Below are positions 22,937 through 32,514 of a stretch of DNA of 64,000 bases, in pieces. Source of the DNA: Clostridium sp. AF37-5 (GTDB lineage Bacteria; Bacillota; Clostridia; Lachnospirales; Lachnospiraceae); assembly GCF_003477605.1 (NCBI RefSeq), contig NZ_QUDR01000002.1, positions 62,001 to 126,000 of the forward strand, in the 5' to 3' direction. The position numbers and the translations under genes were made by a program. The notes under the pieces are model-generated. The model did no database searches. It saw only the letters and a program-made list of their open reading frames with translations, and was not told the DNA's origin. How positions within the stretch are numbered: the stretch's first letter is position 1; every line of letters starts with the position of its first letter.

Positions 22937-24148
22937 ATGACTAATATAGATATACCAAAAAGCGAAATATTGCAATATGCTATAGATAATGATATGATAG
23001 ATTCTGTATTTATACAGGAACAAATTAAAATGCAAAGAAATGAAGAACTATTAAGTAAGCATCCATACAAGATATGGAAAGGAAAGGACGGTAAATGGTA
23101 CTCTTATTTTCCAGATAAGGAAAAAGGCAGGGTACTAAGAAAGAGAAATACAGAAGAACTTATCAAGGATGAAATTATAGCATACTGGAAAAAACAAGAG
23201 AGCAATCCAACAATATCTGATATATATTCAGAATGGATAAATGGAAAGGTTCAACGAGAAGAAATCACAAAAGCAACGAGGGACCGGTATAATCGGCAAT
23301 ACGAACAATGCTTTTTAGATTTCGGCAAACATAAGATAAAAAGTATTTCAGAGTATGATATAGAAGAATTTGTTCTTGATGCCATTTATAATTGCAAATT
23401 GACGCAAAAAGGATTTAGTAATCTAAGGACTTTAATACTTGGCATATTTAAGTTGGCAAGACGAAAACGGTTGGTATCATTTAGCATTTCCGAATTAATG
23501 AACGATATGGATATTTCAAAAAAACTATTTCGTAGAAATGTTAAAAGTGATGACGAGCAAGTCTTTACTACCGATGAGTTGCCAAAAGTTTTAGATTATC
23601 TAAAAGAAAATCCAGATATAGTAAATCTTGGTATTTTCTTATTATTTAAGACTGGTTTACGAATTGGAGAGCTCGCAGCACTCAAAAAAACTGACATTAC
23701 GCAAAATGTAATTCATATTTCAAAAACAGAAATTCATTACAACGATGATGCGGGGAATATAGTTTACGAAGTGAGAGATTCTCCTAAAACTGAGGCCGGA
23801 ATCCGTGATGTTGTTGTCCCAGACAGCGGAATAAGGATTCTAAATCGAATAAGGCTATTAAATCCGTTTGGCGAATACTTATTTGAACGAAGAGGAAAAC
23901 GAATCCGTACATATGTTTTTCGCGAAAGATTAAGGAATATTTGCCGGAAACTTGACATCACGATGAAGTCTCCGCATAAAATCAGGAAAACATATGGAAG
24001 TATATTGATTGATAACAATGTCCAAGAATCCTTGGTTATTAACCAAATGGGACATACGGATATTAAGACAACTAAAAAGCACTATTACAGGAACCGAATG
24101 AACTATACCGAAAAAAAGAACATAATCAATCATGTTGCGGATTTGTGA
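22937..24148 (+). CDS. int: Tyrosine recombinase / integrase, 403 aa
   Basis: ATG 22937 has a weak AAAGGACGG upstream. An N-terminal arm-binding region is followed by a SAM-like core-binding domain near residues 95-180 (ISDIYSEWINGKVQREEITKATRDRYNRQYEQ). The catalytic domain carries Arg in FKTGLRIGELAAL, HKIR in the HxxR position, GHTDIKTT and the nucleophile Tyr in KKHYYRNR. All catalytic positions look intact. It recombines attP with a chromosomal site. The gene ends 12 bp before three arm-like repeats and about 90 bp before a tRNA-3'-like core, the usual layout of Tn916/phage-type integrases at one element end. No AAACAGACATATTA copy lies upstream, so integration is probably controlled separately. 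Confidence 0.93.
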   Translation: MTNIDIPKSEILQYAIDNDMIDSVFIQEQIKMQRNEELLSKHPYKIWKGKDGKWYSYFPDKEKGRVLRKRNTEELIKDEIIAYWKKQESNPTISDIYSEWINGKVQREEITKATRDRYNRQYEQCFLDFGKHKIKSISEYDIEEFVLDAIYNCKLTQKGFSNLRTLILGIFKLARRKRLVSFSISELMNDMDISKKLFRRNVKSDDEQVFTTDELPKVLDYLKENPDIVNLGIFLLFKTGLRIGELAALKKTDITQNVIHISKTEIHYNDDAGNIVYEVRDSPKTEAGIRDVVVPDSGIRILNRIRLLNPFGEYLFERRGKRIRTYVFRERLRNICRKLDITMKSPHKIRKTYGSILIDNNVQESLVINQMGHTDIKTTKKHYYRNRMNYTEKKNIINHVADL

Positions 24149-24160
24149 TTTTACACAAAG

Positions 24161-24189
24161 GTAATCAAAAAGTAATCAAAAGTAATCAA
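24161..24189 (+). repeat. Three phased GTAATCAA repeats (likely integrase arm sites)
   Basis: GTAATCAA occurs at 24161, 24172 and 24182, with spacings of 11 and 10 bp, that is one copy per helical turn, between the integrase stop and the candidate core site. Such phased direct repeats are typical arm-type binding sites. Confidence 0.65.
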
Positions 24190-24238
24190 AGAGAAAAGTT
24201 AAAAACAACGAATTTACGTTGGTTATGGCGTTTTTTGA

Positions 24239-24266
24239 AGGGGTTCGATTCCCCTACGGACTACTA
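24239..24266 (+). other. Candidate attR core: 3'-terminal half of a tRNA-like gene
   Basis: AGGGG-TTCGATT-CCCCT (24239-24255) is a perfect T-arm with a canonical loop. It is followed by a 7-nt acceptor-like strand (24256-24262), A24263 and CTA. No 5' half of a tRNA is found upstream, where element sequence begins. A terminator follows at 24287. This fits an element inserted into the 3' end of a tRNA (or tRNA-like RNA) gene, with the intact copy at the other end, outside the window. The tRNA identity is not determined, and an encoded CTA instead of CCA is odd. Confidence 0.6.
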
Positions 24267-24286
24267 TATTTATTTAAAATTTTTTT

Positions 24287-24317
24287 AAGAAAGGTCAGGA
24301 GATCTTTCTTTTTTTTC
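24287..24317 (+). terminator. Intrinsic terminator downstream of att core
   Basis: AAGAAAGGTC pairs with GATCTTTCTT over AGGA (10 bp) and is followed by T6. No protein gene precedes it on the chromosome side, so it is probably the terminator of the RNA gene used as attachment site. Confidence 0.8.
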
Positions 24318-24376
24318 TGAATTCATGCCACCATATACAGACCATTTCACTTTTAGAATAGAATAGTACATTTATG

Positions 24377-24406
24377 TTGACACTGACAGTATATATAATA
24401 TATTAT
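24377..24406 (+). promoter_or_regulatory. Sigma-A-type promoter of xylanase gene
   Basis: TTGACA (24377-24382), an 18-bp spacer and TATTAT (24401-24406), 42 bp upstream of the ATG. The surroundings are a run of alternating TA, so the -10 could be shifted by one base. Confidence 0.6.
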
Positions 24407-24448
24407 ATAGTCATAGACATTATACATGCGAAGGAGGCATTATTTATC

Positions 24449-26152
24449 ATGAGAAAAACAAAGGTGGTACTCGCCAAGGTTCTCACAGCGGCAATGGTTA
24501 TTAGTTCATTTGCCGGAGTACAGGGGATTACATCAGAGGCGGCTGCCAAGCCGAAACTATCAAAAAAGAGCGTATCAATTACGGTTGGGAAAACAAAAAA
24601 GATTACCGTAAAGAATGCGAAGAAGTATAAAGTATCATGGAAGATGAAAAGTAAAAAGGTTGCATCTTTCAAAAAGAGCGGTAAATATGCAGTGAAAGTG
24701 ACGGCAAAGAAAGCCGGTAAGACTACTTTGACAGCAATAATTAAAAAAGGTAAGAAAACAAAGAAGCTGGTTTGTAAAATTACGGTGAAAAAGAAAGCAC
24801 CTAAAGTGACTAAGACCCCGGTGAATACGCCAATAACATCACCTTCCAATGCGCCAAAGGCAACGGAAGTGCCGATAGTTAAACCGACGGCAACCGCAAC
24901 TGCCGAACCACAGGATACGACACCGGCAATGAAAGAAATTTTTAAAGGTGTGATTGACAATGTCGGAACATGTTTGACTTATAACCAGACATGGAATAAG
25001 CGTAAGGAAATGCAGGATGCAAGTACCATGGAATTTGTCGACAAACATTTCAATAGTTTTACATTGGAAAATGAAATGAAGCCGGATAACATGCTGAATA
25101 AAAAGACTACAATTTCTGTTGCAGATGCCAAGGCAAAAGGATATGTGATTAGTGACGATTACAAGGAATCCACAGTTCCGGAACTTACATTGGAAACGAT
25201 TGATGGTGTACTTGCAATTGCCAAACAGCATAACATCCGTATGCGTGCACATACTCTGATGTGGCATCAGCAGACACCAACATGGTTTTTTAAGAAGAAT
25301 TACGATGATGACGAGGCGGTTGTAGATGAAGCAACGATGAATGCCCGTCTTGAATTCTTTGTTCGAACAGTAATGAGATATACGATGCAGAAAGAAAAAG
25401 AATTGACCGGAGAAGTTGGTTCAATCGTATATGCATGGGATGTGTTAAATGAATACATTCATCGTTCGAATGCTGCCGCAGCGACAACATGGGTTAGTGT
25501 ATACGGTGATATGGGATTGAAGCCTACATATGTAAAAGCTGCATTTGAATATGCTTATGACGAATTGAAAAAGGAAAATGTTCAGGATAAAGTTACGTTG
25601 TTCTACAATGATTATGATACATATTTTAGTGTAGACGATGAACTTGCCCTTATTTCCTATATTAATGAGGGAGAAGAAGCGAAAATCTGTGGCGGTATCG
25701 GTATGCAGAGCCACGTGGATATTAAGCGTCCGACTCTCGAAGAGTATGGAAATGCATTAAAAGCATTTATTAATGCAGGACTCGAAGTTCAGATTACGGA
25801 GCTTGATATTACGATTAATTTTGATACGGACGAAACCGATGGAAGAACGCCGACATATGCTTATAAAAATGAAAAGGAAACTGAAGCTGACCAGGCTGCC
25901 TTTACAAAAGATTTTATTAAGCAGATTGTGGATATTCAGAAAAACCGTGACAAGACCATAAGCCCGAAAGGAATTACCGGCATTACGGTATGGGGAATCA
26001 GCGATCAGACATCCTGGCGCGGCAGCTGCAAGCCGCTATTCTTTACAAGGAAGAGCGCAAGAGTTAAGGATGAGACAACCGGTAAGTACAAAACGGTATA
26101 TACTTATGTACCAAAGAAGTCTTATGAGGCAATGATTGAAGCATTAAAATAA
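24449..26152 (+). CDS. Secreted endo-1,4-beta-xylanase, GH10, 567 aa
   Basis: ATG 24449 has AAGGAGG 11 nt upstream and starts a signal peptide (MRKTKVVLAKVLTAAMVISSFAGVQG, then AAA). Residues 30-115 form a Lys-rich Ig-like (BIG2-type) domain. A Thr/Pro linker covers residues 118-150. The GH10 barrel follows: FNSFTLENEMKPDNM, RMRAHTLMWHQQTPTWFF, the acid/base Glu in YAWDVLNEY, and the nucleophile Glu in VQITELDI; WGISDQTSWR lies near the C-terminus. GH10 enzymes cut the xylan backbone. The Lys-rich domain may bind the negatively charged cell wall. It is the first chromosomal gene beyond the element and is monocistronic. Glucan specificity cannot be excluded. Confidence 0.93.
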   Translation: MRKTKVVLAKVLTAAMVISSFAGVQGITSEAAAKPKLSKKSVSITVGKTKKITVKNAKKYKVSWKMKSKKVASFKKSGKYAVKVTAKKAGKTTLTAIIKKGKKTKKLVCKITVKKKAPKVTKTPVNTPITSPSNAPKATEVPIVKPTATATAEPQDTTPAMKEIFKGVIDNVGTCLTYNQTWNKRKEMQDASTMEFVDKHFNSFTLENEMKPDNMLNKKTTISVADAKAKGYVISDDYKESTVPELTLETIDGVLAIAKQHNIRMRAHTLMWHQQTPTWFFKKNYDDDEAVVDEATMNARLEFFVRTVMRYTMQKEKELTGEVGSIVYAWDVLNEYIHRSNAAAATTWVSVYGDMGLKPTYVKAAFEYAYDELKKENVQDKVTLFYNDYDTYFSVDDELALISYINEGEEAKICGGIGMQSHVDIKRPTLEEYGNALKAFINAGLEVQITELDITINFDTDETDGRTPTYAYKNEKETEADQAAFTKDFIKQIVDIQKNRDKTISPKGITGITVWGISDQTSWRGSCKPLFFTRKSARVKDETTGKYKTVYTYVPKKSYEAMIEALK

Positions 26153-26217
26153 AAAAGTTCTTGCCAAACATAGGAAATTGTGTTACTTTATTATATGAAG
26201 ATACTGTTAATTGATAT

Positions 26218-26246
26218 GAGTGGACTTTGGTCCACTCATTCTTTTC
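26218..26246 (+). terminator. Hairpin between xylanase and rimP (terminator-like)
   Basis: GAGTGGAC pairs with GTCCACTC over TTTG, followed by a T-rich stretch ATTCTTTTC. It could end the xylanase transcript or act in the leader of the rimP operon. No other structure is clear in 26153-26301. Confidence 0.6.
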
Positions 26247-26301
26247 GTGTAGATTCAAATACAGACGGAAGTCATTCCGGCTAAAGAAAAGAGGTTTTGA
26301 A

Positions 26302-26796
26302 TTGAGTAAACATCAGGACTATGTACAAAAGACAGAGGCTTTAGTAGAGCCGATTCTGCAAAAATACCAATTTGAACTGGTAGATGTGGAATTTGTCAAG
26401 GAAGCGGGAAACTGGCATCTTCGGGTTTATATTGATAAGGAAGGCGGTATTACAATTGATGACCTTACCCTTGTAAATCACGAGCTGAGTGATGAGATGG
26501 ACAAAGATGATTTCATTGAGGAATCTTATATTTTGGAAGTCAGTTCGCCGGGATTACTGCGCCCGTTTAAGAAGCCGAAAGACTTTATGAGAAACATCGG
26601 TGAGGATGTGGAGATGAAATTGTTTTCACCGGTTACATGGGAAGAAAAAGGTAAAAAATATTCAGCCAAAGAATTTGTTGGTGTATTGAAGGAATATCGG
26701 GAAGATACGGAGACGATTGTTCTTTCAATGGATGACAGAGAGATGGAAACGCCGGTCAAAGAAATTGCGCTGATTCGCAAATATATAACTTTTTAA
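26302..26796 (+). CDS. rimP: Ribosome maturation factor RimP, 164 aa
   Basis: TTG 26302 is chosen because AAGAGG precedes it and MSKHQDYVQKTEALVEPIL matches the family start; an in-frame ATG at 26227 sits in the upstream hairpin. The RimP N-terminal domain is clear (FELVDVEFVKEAGNWHLRVYIDKEGGITIDDLTLVNHELSDEMD, then ILEVSSPGLLRPFKKPKDFMRNIG), followed by an SH3-like domain (VGVLKEYREDTETIVLS). RimP helps assemble the 30S subunit. It is the first gene of the conserved nusA-infB operon. Confidence 0.92.
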   Translation: MSKHQDYVQKTEALVEPILQKYQFELVDVEFVKEAGNWHLRVYIDKEGGITIDDLTLVNHELSDEMDKDDFIEESYILEVSSPGLLRPFKKPKDFMRNIGEDVEMKLFSPVTWEEKGKKYSAKEFVGVLKEYREDTETIVLSMDDREMETPVKEIALIRKYITF

Positions 26797-26846
26797 GTCG
26801 TTGCAGACATACGATAGAATGATTGAATAGGAGGATAATAGAAAAA

Positions 26847-27908
26847 ATGAAAAAGACAGCAGCAAAGAAAGGAAATCCGGAATTAATTGAGGCATTAAAT
26901 GCCATTGAGAAAGAAAAGGATATCAGCAAAGAGATTTTGCTTGAGGCTATTGAAAATTCACTTGTGGCAGCATGCAAAAATGAGTATGGAAAAGCGGATA
27001 ACATCCGTGTGAATTTAGACCGTGAGACAGGCGAGTTCCATGTGTATCAGGATAAGGTTGTCGTAGAAGAAGTAGAGGATGCCATGCTTGAAATGTCTCA
27101 GACAGAGGCAGAGGTGAAATATCCGGGAACCGGACTTGGTGAGACCGTCAGTATTGAGGTGACACCGAAAAACTTTGGACGTATTGCAGCCCAGAAAGCA
27201 AAACAGGTTGTTGTTCAGAAAATTCGTGAAGAAGAAAGAAAAGTGCTGTTTGAGCAGTATTATGAAAAAGAGCATGATATTGTAACCGGTATGGTACAGC
27301 GTTATAACAATGGAAATTATAATGTAAATATTGGCAAAATTGATGCCGTACTTACCAAACAGGAGCAGGTTCCAAGTGAGCACTTTGAGGCACATGACAG
27401 AATTAAGCTTTATGTAACAGAAGTAAAGGATACACCAAGAGGACCGAGAATTGTGATTTCACGTACACATCCGGAACTGGTAAAACGTTTGTTTGAATCC
27501 GAAGTTGCTGAAATTCAGAGTGGTGTTGTGGAAATTAAAAATGTATCCCGTGAAGCAGGTTCCCGTTCTAAGATTGCGGTTTACAGCAACAATCCTGATG
27601 TGGATGCCGTAGGTGCCTGTGTTGGTATGAACGGTGCGCGTGTCAATGCTGTAGTTGATGAGTTATATGGAGAAAAAATTGACATTGTAGAGTGGAACGA
27701 AGATCCGGCTATTTTCATTGAGCATGCTCTCAGCCCATCCAAAGTCGTATCGGTTACGGTTGATCCTAGCGAAAAGAGTGCAGAGGTCATTGTTCCGGAC
27801 TATCAGTTGTCTCTTGCCATTGGTAAAGAGGGTCAGAATGCAAGACTGGCTGCCCGATTGACAGGATACAAAATCGATATTAAGAGCGAAACACAAAGTT
27901 TATCGTAA
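26847..27908 (+). CDS. nusA: Transcription termination/antitermination factor NusA, 353 aa
   Basis: ATG 26847 is used because AGGAGG lies just before it, so the TTG at 26823 is too early. The N-terminal RNA-polymerase-binding domain (residues 1-130) is followed by S1 (ITGMVQRYNNGNYNVNIGKIDAVLTKQEQVP) and two KH domains (EIKNVSREAGSRSKIAVYS, then DAVGACVGMNGARVNAVVDEL; and LAIGKEGQNARLAARLTGYKIDI). No C-terminal acidic repeats are present, as usual in Firmicutes. It binds RNA polymerase and modulates pausing and termination. Confidence 0.96.
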   Translation: MKKTAAKKGNPELIEALNAIEKEKDISKEILLEAIENSLVAACKNEYGKADNIRVNLDRETGEFHVYQDKVVVEEVEDAMLEMSQTEAEVKYPGTGLGETVSIEVTPKNFGRIAAQKAKQVVVQKIREEERKVLFEQYYEKEHDIVTGMVQRYNNGNYNVNIGKIDAVLTKQEQVPSEHFEAHDRIKLYVTEVKDTPRGPRIVISRTHPELVKRLFESEVAEIQSGVVEIKNVSREAGSRSKIAVYSNNPDVDAVGACVGMNGARVNAVVDELYGEKIDIVEWNEDPAIFIEHALSPSKVVSVTVDPSEKSAEVIVPDYQLSLAIGKEGQNARLAARLTGYKIDIKSETQSLS

Positions 27909-27941
27909 GTTCTTTTATGATATGGAAAGGAGGAATGCGGC

Positions 27942-28214
27942 ATGCAGGAGCGAAAAAAACCACAAAGACAGTGTATTGCCTGCAGAGCGTGCAGGGATAA
28001 ACAGGATTTAATTCGTGTCGTGAAAACAAAGGAAGGCGAAATTATGCTTGACCGTACGGGACGAAAAAATGGCAGAGGAGCGTATCTTTGTGCGAATGAG
28101 GAGTGTTTGAAAAAAGCATGGAAAAGCAACGCCCTAAGCCGGTCATTCCGAATGAATGTAAAAGAAGAAACGTATCTATTGTTAGAAAGGCAGTTAAAAG
28201 ATGGTACAGATTAG
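27942..28214 (+). CDS. ylxR: YlxR family RNA-binding protein, 90 aa
   Basis: ATG 27942 follows AAAGGAGG. The YlxR signature RQCIACRACRDKQDLIRVVKTKEG, then LDRTGRKNGRGAYLC, is intact. The gene overlaps the next by 14 nt. YlxR proteins bind RNA or modulate gene expression, and RNase P interaction has been reported for this family; the position between nusA and infB is the conserved one. Confidence 0.93.
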   Translation: MQERKKPQRQCIACRACRDKQDLIRVVKTKEGEIMLDRTGRKNGRGAYLCANEECLKKAWKSNALSRSFRMNVKEETYLLLERQLKDGTD

Positions 28215-28542
28215 AAAGGTCCTTGGTTCTTTAGGACTGGCGATGAAGGCCGGCGATGTGGTCAGCGGAGAATTTATGACGGAGAAAGCGATTCGTGAGG
28301 GGATTGCAAGACTCGTTATAGTCGCCAAAGATGCATCCGGTAATACCAAAAAGAAATTTGCAGATTCGTGTCATTTTTACCATGTTCCTTATGTGGAGTT
28401 TGGGGACAAAGAAATGCTTGGCAAGGCAATCGGAAAGGAATTCCGGGCGTCTGTAGCGGTGACAAATAGTGGATTTGCAAAAGCAATTGGCAAGAATTTA
28501 GATTTGGAGGTAACAAAGTATGGCAAAAATGAAAATATATGA
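28201..28542 (+). CDS. L7Ae/L30e-family ribosomal-type protein (YlxQ-like), 113 aa
   Basis: ATG 28201 lies inside the end of ylxR. The fold signature [61 protein letters not shown] is typical for bacterial L7Ae-like K-turn-binding proteins. The start of infB overlaps its end by 23 nt, so the three genes are translationally coupled. Confidence 0.9.
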   Translation: MVQIRKVLGSLGLAMKAGDVVSGEFMTEKAIREGIARLVIVAKDASGNTKKKFADSCHFYHVPYVEFGDKEMLGKAIGKEFRASVAVTNSGFAKAIGKNLDLEVTKYGKNENI

Positions 28543-31171
28543 GATTGCCCGAAGCATACAGCAGCAGGACAAAAATATAAAAAGTGGCGATTTGGTAACA
28601 CTTTTAAATGAGAACGGATTCGAAGTAAAAGGTGCAAACAGCAATATCGAAGACGAAGCAATTGGATTTCTGATGAATTATTTCAAGAAGAAAAAAGCGG
28701 CAGCAAAGGCAGAGCCAAAAGAGGAAGTAAAAGCACCGGTTAAAGAGGAGCCAAAGGTTGAGAAAAAAGAAGAGCCTAAGGTTGAGAAGAAAGTGGAAGA
28801 AAAGAAAGAAGAACCTAAGGTAGAAAAGAAGCCGGAGGAGAAAAAGCCGGAGGAGAAAAAGCCGGAAGAAAAGAAGCCGGAAGAGAAGGCAGAGAAGAAG
28901 CCGGAAGAGAAAAAAGTTTCTTCACAGAAACCTCAGCAGCTAAAGAAAAACGACAATTACCGTAAGCCAAACAATAACGGTCAGGGACGTAACGATAGAA
29001 ATGACAGAAACGATAGAGACCGCCGAAATGGAAACGGTAATGGTTCCCGTCCGGATAACCGCGGGAATAATGGCAATAACAACGGCCGCCGAAACGACAG
29101 AAATGACAGAGACCGCCGCGGCAATAACAATGGACAAAATTCGCGCGGAGATAACCGCCGAAACGGAAACGGTAATGGCAATAATAACCGCGTATTTGAA
29201 CGTTTCGAGAAGGCACAGAGTGGTTTTGACGGAATTAAGCAGGAGCAGAAAAACTCCCGCCAGAGAAACCGTAAGAAAGATGATAGAAATAATAAGACTG
29301 GCGGATACCGCAAGAGTACAAAAGAAGAAATGAGCAGAATCCGCTCTAAGAAAGATCCGAACCGTAAAGGTGCATTCATTAAGCCGGAACCGGTAAAACA
29401 GGAGCCGGAAGAAGATATTAAGCAGATTACAATTCCGGAATCTTTAACCATCCGCGAATTGGCAGATAAGATGAAGATGCCGGCGGCAGCTTTGGTTAAG
29501 AAATTATTTATGCAGGGTCAGATGGTTTCTCTGAATCAGGAAATCACTTTTGATGAAGCAGAAGAAATTGCTCTTTCTTTCGATATTATTGCGGAACTGG
29601 AAGAAAAAGTAGATATGGTAGCAGAACTTCTGAAAGAGGAAGAAGAGGACGAAAGCAAGATGAAAAAACGTCCACCGGTTGTCTGCGTAATGGGTCACGT
29701 TGACCATGGTAAGACTTCCCTTTTGGATGCCATTCGTGAAACCGATGTGACAGAGCATGAGGCTGGTGGTATTACACAGCATATCGGTGCTTATGTTGTC
29801 CGCATTAATGGTGAAAAAATTACATTTTTGGATACACCGGGACATGAGGCATTTACTTCTATGCGTATGCGTGGTGCACAGTCAACAGACGTGGCAGTGC
29901 TTGTTGTCGCAGCGGATGATGGTGTTATGCCGCAGACGGTAGAAGCGATTAACCATGCCAAAGCAGCCGGTGTAGAAATTATTGTAGCAATTAACAAAAT
30001 TGATAAAGAAGGCGCAAATATTGAGCGAGTAAAACAAGAGTTATCAGAATATGAACTGATTCCGGAAGAGTGGGGCGGAAGTACGATTTTCTGTCCGGTA
30101 TCGGCACATACAAAAGAAGGTATTTCAAATCTTTTGGAAATGATTATTCTGACGGCGGAAGTTTTGGAACTCAAAGCAAATCCAAAACGCCGTGCAAGAG
30201 GTATTGTAATTGAAGCGCAGCTGGATAAAGGACGTGGACCGGTTGCAACCGTTTTGGTACAGAAAGGTACATTAAACGTTGGTGACCATATTGCCGTAGG
30301 AACTGCATATGGTAAAGTTCGTGCGATGCTTGACCACAAGGGAGAGCGTGTGAAACAGGCAACACCTTCGACACCGGTTGAGATTCTTGGTCTGAATGGC
30401 GTGCCAAGTGCCGGAGAAATTTTTGTTGCTACAGAAAATGATAAAGAAGCAAAACAGATTGCACAGGCTTATGTAGACCAGGGTAAAGATAAACTTTTGG
30501 AGGAAACAAAAGCAAAGAAACTTTCTTTGGATGGACTGTTTAGTCAGATTCAGGCAGGTAATGTCAAAGAATTGAACTTGATTATCAAAGCTGATGTGCA
30601 GGGGTCTGTTGAGGCTGTAAAACAGAGTCTTGTGAAATTAAGTAACGAAGAAGTTGCTGTACGTGTGATTCATGGCGGCGTTGGTGCGATTAATGAGTCC
30701 GATGTAAGTTTGGCAAGTGCATCCAACGCGATTATCATTGGATTTAACATTCGACTTGATAATGCAGCAAAAGAGACAGCAGACAGAGAAAATGTAGATG
30801 TGCGCTTGTATCGTGTCATTTATGATGCAATCGAAGATATTGAGGCAGCGATGAAAGGTATGCTTGAGCCGATTTATGAAGAGAAAGTCATTGCTCACGC
30901 AGAAGTCCGCCAGACATTCAAGGCTTCCGGTGTTGGTACGATTGCCGGTTCTTACGTTTTGGACGGTAAGATTGAGCGCGGATGTCGTGCACGTATTACG
31001 CGTGAGGGCGAGCAGATTTTCGAGGGCGATTTGTCAAGTTTGAAGCGTTTCAAAGACGATGTCAAAGAAGTGGCTGCCGGTTATGAATGTGGTCTTGTAT
31101 TTGATGGATTTAATGATTTGCAGGAAGAAGACCAGATTGAATGCTACAAGATGGTTGAGGTTCCGAGATAG
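28520..31171 (+). CDS. infB: Translation initiation factor IF-2, 883 aa
   Basis: GGAGG at 28506-28510 precedes ATG 28520. An IF2 N-terminal helical domain ([29 protein letters not shown]) is followed by a long low-complexity region, about residues 60-250: first Lys/Pro/Glu repeats, then Asn/Arg/Asp/Gly repeats. IF2_N ([25 protein letters not shown]) comes next, then the GTPase with [19 protein letters not shown] and NKID, and two beta-barrel/C domains. It brings initiator tRNA to the 30S subunit. The repeats in the linker are GC- and A-rich and produce spurious reverse-strand ORFs. Confidence 0.97.
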   Translation: MAKMKIYEIARSIQQQDKNIKSGDLVTLLNENGFEVKGANSNIEDEAIGFLMNYFKKKKAAAKAEPKEEVKAPVKEEPKVEKKEEPKVEKKVEEKKEEPKVEKKPEEKKPEEKKPEEKKPEEKAEKKPEEKKVSSQKPQQLKKNDNYRKPNNNGQGRNDRNDRNDRDRRNGNGNGSRPDNRGNNGNNNGRRNDRNDRDRRGNNNGQNSRGDNRRNGNGNGNNNRVFERFEKAQSGFDGIKQEQKNSRQRNRKKDDRNNKTGGYRKSTKEEMSRIRSKKDPNRKGAFIKPEPVKQEPEEDIKQITIPESLTIRELADKMKMPAAALVKKLFMQGQMVSLNQEITFDEAEEIALSFDIIAELEEKVDMVAELLKEEEEDESKMKKRPPVVCVMGHVDHGKTSLLDAIRETDVTEHEAGGITQHIGAYVVRINGEKITFLDTPGHEAFTSMRMRGAQSTDVAVLVVAADDGVMPQTVEAINHAKAAGVEIIVAINKIDKEGANIERVKQELSEYELIPEEWGGSTIFCPVSAHTKEGISNLLEMIILTAEVLELKANPKRRARGIVIEAQLDKGRGPVATVLVQKGTLNVGDHIAVGTAYGKVRAMLDHKGERVKQATPSTPVEILGLNGVPSAGEIFVATENDKEAKQIAQAYVDQGKDKLLEETKAKKLSLDGLFSQIQAGNVKELNLIIKADVQGSVEAVKQSLVKLSNEEVAVRVIHGGVGAINESDVSLASASNAIIIGFNIRLDNAAKETADRENVDVRLYRVIYDAIEDIEAAMKGMLEPIYEEKVIAHAEVRQTFKASGVGTIAGSYVLDGKIERGCRARITREGEQIFEGDLSSLKRFKDDVKEVAAGYECGLVFDGFNDLQEEDQIECYKMVEVPR

Positions 31172-31198
31172 TCAAATCGTTAGGAACGGAGATGGAAA

Positions 31199-31576
31199 AT
31201 GAGAAAAAACAGTGTAAAAAATATTCGTATTAACAGCGAAGTACAGCGTGAAATGAGCCAGATTATCCGCGAAGACATTAAGGATCCGCGAATTCATCCG
31301 ATGACTTCGGTGATGGCTTGTGAAGTAACGCCGGATTTGAAATTCGCTAAAATTTATGTGAGCGTTCTCGGCGATGATGAGGCGAAGGAAAAGACGATGG
31401 AGGGACTCAAAAAGAGTGCCGCTTACGCCAGACATCAGTTAGCGCACCGTATGAATCTCAGGAATACACCGGAATTAACATTTATTCTGGATACGTCCAT
31501 TGAGTATGGTGTGGAGATGTCGAAGAAAATCCGCGAGTTGAATCACCGTGATGAGGACGGGGGTGACAGCGAATGA
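31199..31576 (+). CDS. rbfA: Ribosome-binding factor A, 125 aa
   Basis: ATG 31199 follows GGAGATGGAA. The KH-like RbfA fold is clear: RINSEVQREMSQIIREDIKDPRI, then MTSVMACEVTPDLKFAKIYVSVLGDDEAK, then LAHRMNLRNTPELTFILDTSIEYG. It matures the 16S rRNA 5' end. It overlaps nrnA by 4 nt. Confidence 0.95.
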   Translation: MRKNSVKNIRINSEVQREMSQIIREDIKDPRIHPMTSVMACEVTPDLKFAKIYVSVLGDDEAKEKTMEGLKKSAAYARHQLAHRMNLRNTPELTFILDTSIEYGVEMSKKIRELNHRDEDGGDSE

Positions 31577-32508
31577 GTAAACTGCTGTCAGCAATAGAAA
31601 AAGCAGAAACGATTGCCATTGGCGGGCATGTGCGCCCGGATGGCGATTGTATCGGTTCCTGCATGGGATTGTTCCGGTACATAAAAAAGAATTATCCGGA
31701 CAAACAGGTCTGCGTTTATGTGGAAGAGATACCGGATGCTTTTGATTACCTAAAGGAAGAAGATGCTTTCTATGAAAAGCCTTCCTACGACTTGTTCATT
31801 TCTCTTGACTGCGGAGATGAGGAGCGTCTTGGTGATGCACAAAAGGTGATGGAAAAAACGCCGTATGTGTTAAATATTGATCATCACATTACAAATACAA
31901 AGTTTGGCAATGAAAATGTTGTAAAAGAAGCAAGTTCAACCTGTGAGATTTTGTATGGTCTGATGGAGGAAGAAAAGTTAGATGCCGGCATTGCCGGTGC
32001 ACTCTATACCGGAATCGTCCATGATACCGGTGTGTTTAAACATTCAAACACAACAAAAGAGACTATGGAAATTGCCGGAAAGCTGATTGCTTTTGGAATC
32101 CCGTTTGGCAAGATTATCGATGATAGTTTTTATCGAAAAACGTATAAACAGCTTCAGATTATGGGACGCTGTCTGATGGAAAGTGTCCGCATTATGGATG
32201 GGCGCTGTTTGTTTTCTATTGTGCGTCAGAATGTGATGAAATTGTATGAGGCAAAGCCATCGGATTTGGATGGAATTATTGATGAAATGCGAACGACAGA
32301 GGGTGTCGAGGTGGCAATTTTACTTGATGAGAGAGAACAGGGCGAGTTTAAGGTAAGCATGCGCTCGAATGAGATTGTCGATGTCAGTGTTATCGCCCGC
32401 TATTTTGGTGGCGGCGGTCACGTAAGAGCGGCAGGCTGTGCCATTAAAGGCTCTGCATTTGATGTAATCAATAATCTGACCGGGCATATTGAAAAACAGC
32501 TGGGGTAG
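31573..32508 (+). CDS. nrnA: NrnA-type DHH/DHHA1 phosphoesterase (nanoRNase / pAp phosphatase), 311 aa
   Basis: ATG 31573 overlaps the rbfA stop. The DHH motifs are GHVRPDGDCIGSCMG, LDCGD, NIDHHITNTKFG and the DHHA1 box YFGGGGHVRAAGC. Its length and position after rbfA match NrnA, which degrades short oligoribonucleotides and dephosphorylates pAp. It is unrelated in role to the element's RecJ at 7958, although both share the DHH fold. Confidence 0.9.
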   Translation: MSKLLSAIEKAETIAIGGHVRPDGDCIGSCMGLFRYIKKNYPDKQVCVYVEEIPDAFDYLKEEDAFYEKPSYDLFISLDCGDEERLGDAQKVMEKTPYVLNIDHHITNTKFGNENVVKEASSTCEILYGLMEEEKLDAGIAGALYTGIVHDTGVFKHSNTTKETMEIAGKLIAFGIPFGKIIDDSFYRKTYKQLQIMGRCLMESVRIMDGRCLFSIVRQNVMKLYEAKPSDLDGIIDEMRTTEGVEVAILLDEREQGEFKVSMRSNEIVDVSVIARYFGGGGHVRAAGCAIKGSAFDVINNLTGHIEKQLG

Positions 32509-32514
32509 TCAAAC

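Noticed and set aside
1..24148. Calling the element a classic prophage
   Set aside because: No terminase, portal, capsid, tail or lysis cassette is present in 24 kb. The visible genes suit a plasmid-like or conjugative element equally well.
28815..29451. Long reverse-strand ORFs opposite infB
   Set aside because: They arise from the Lys/Glu and Asn/Arg-rich repeats of IF-2 read backwards and have no ribosome binding sites or family features.
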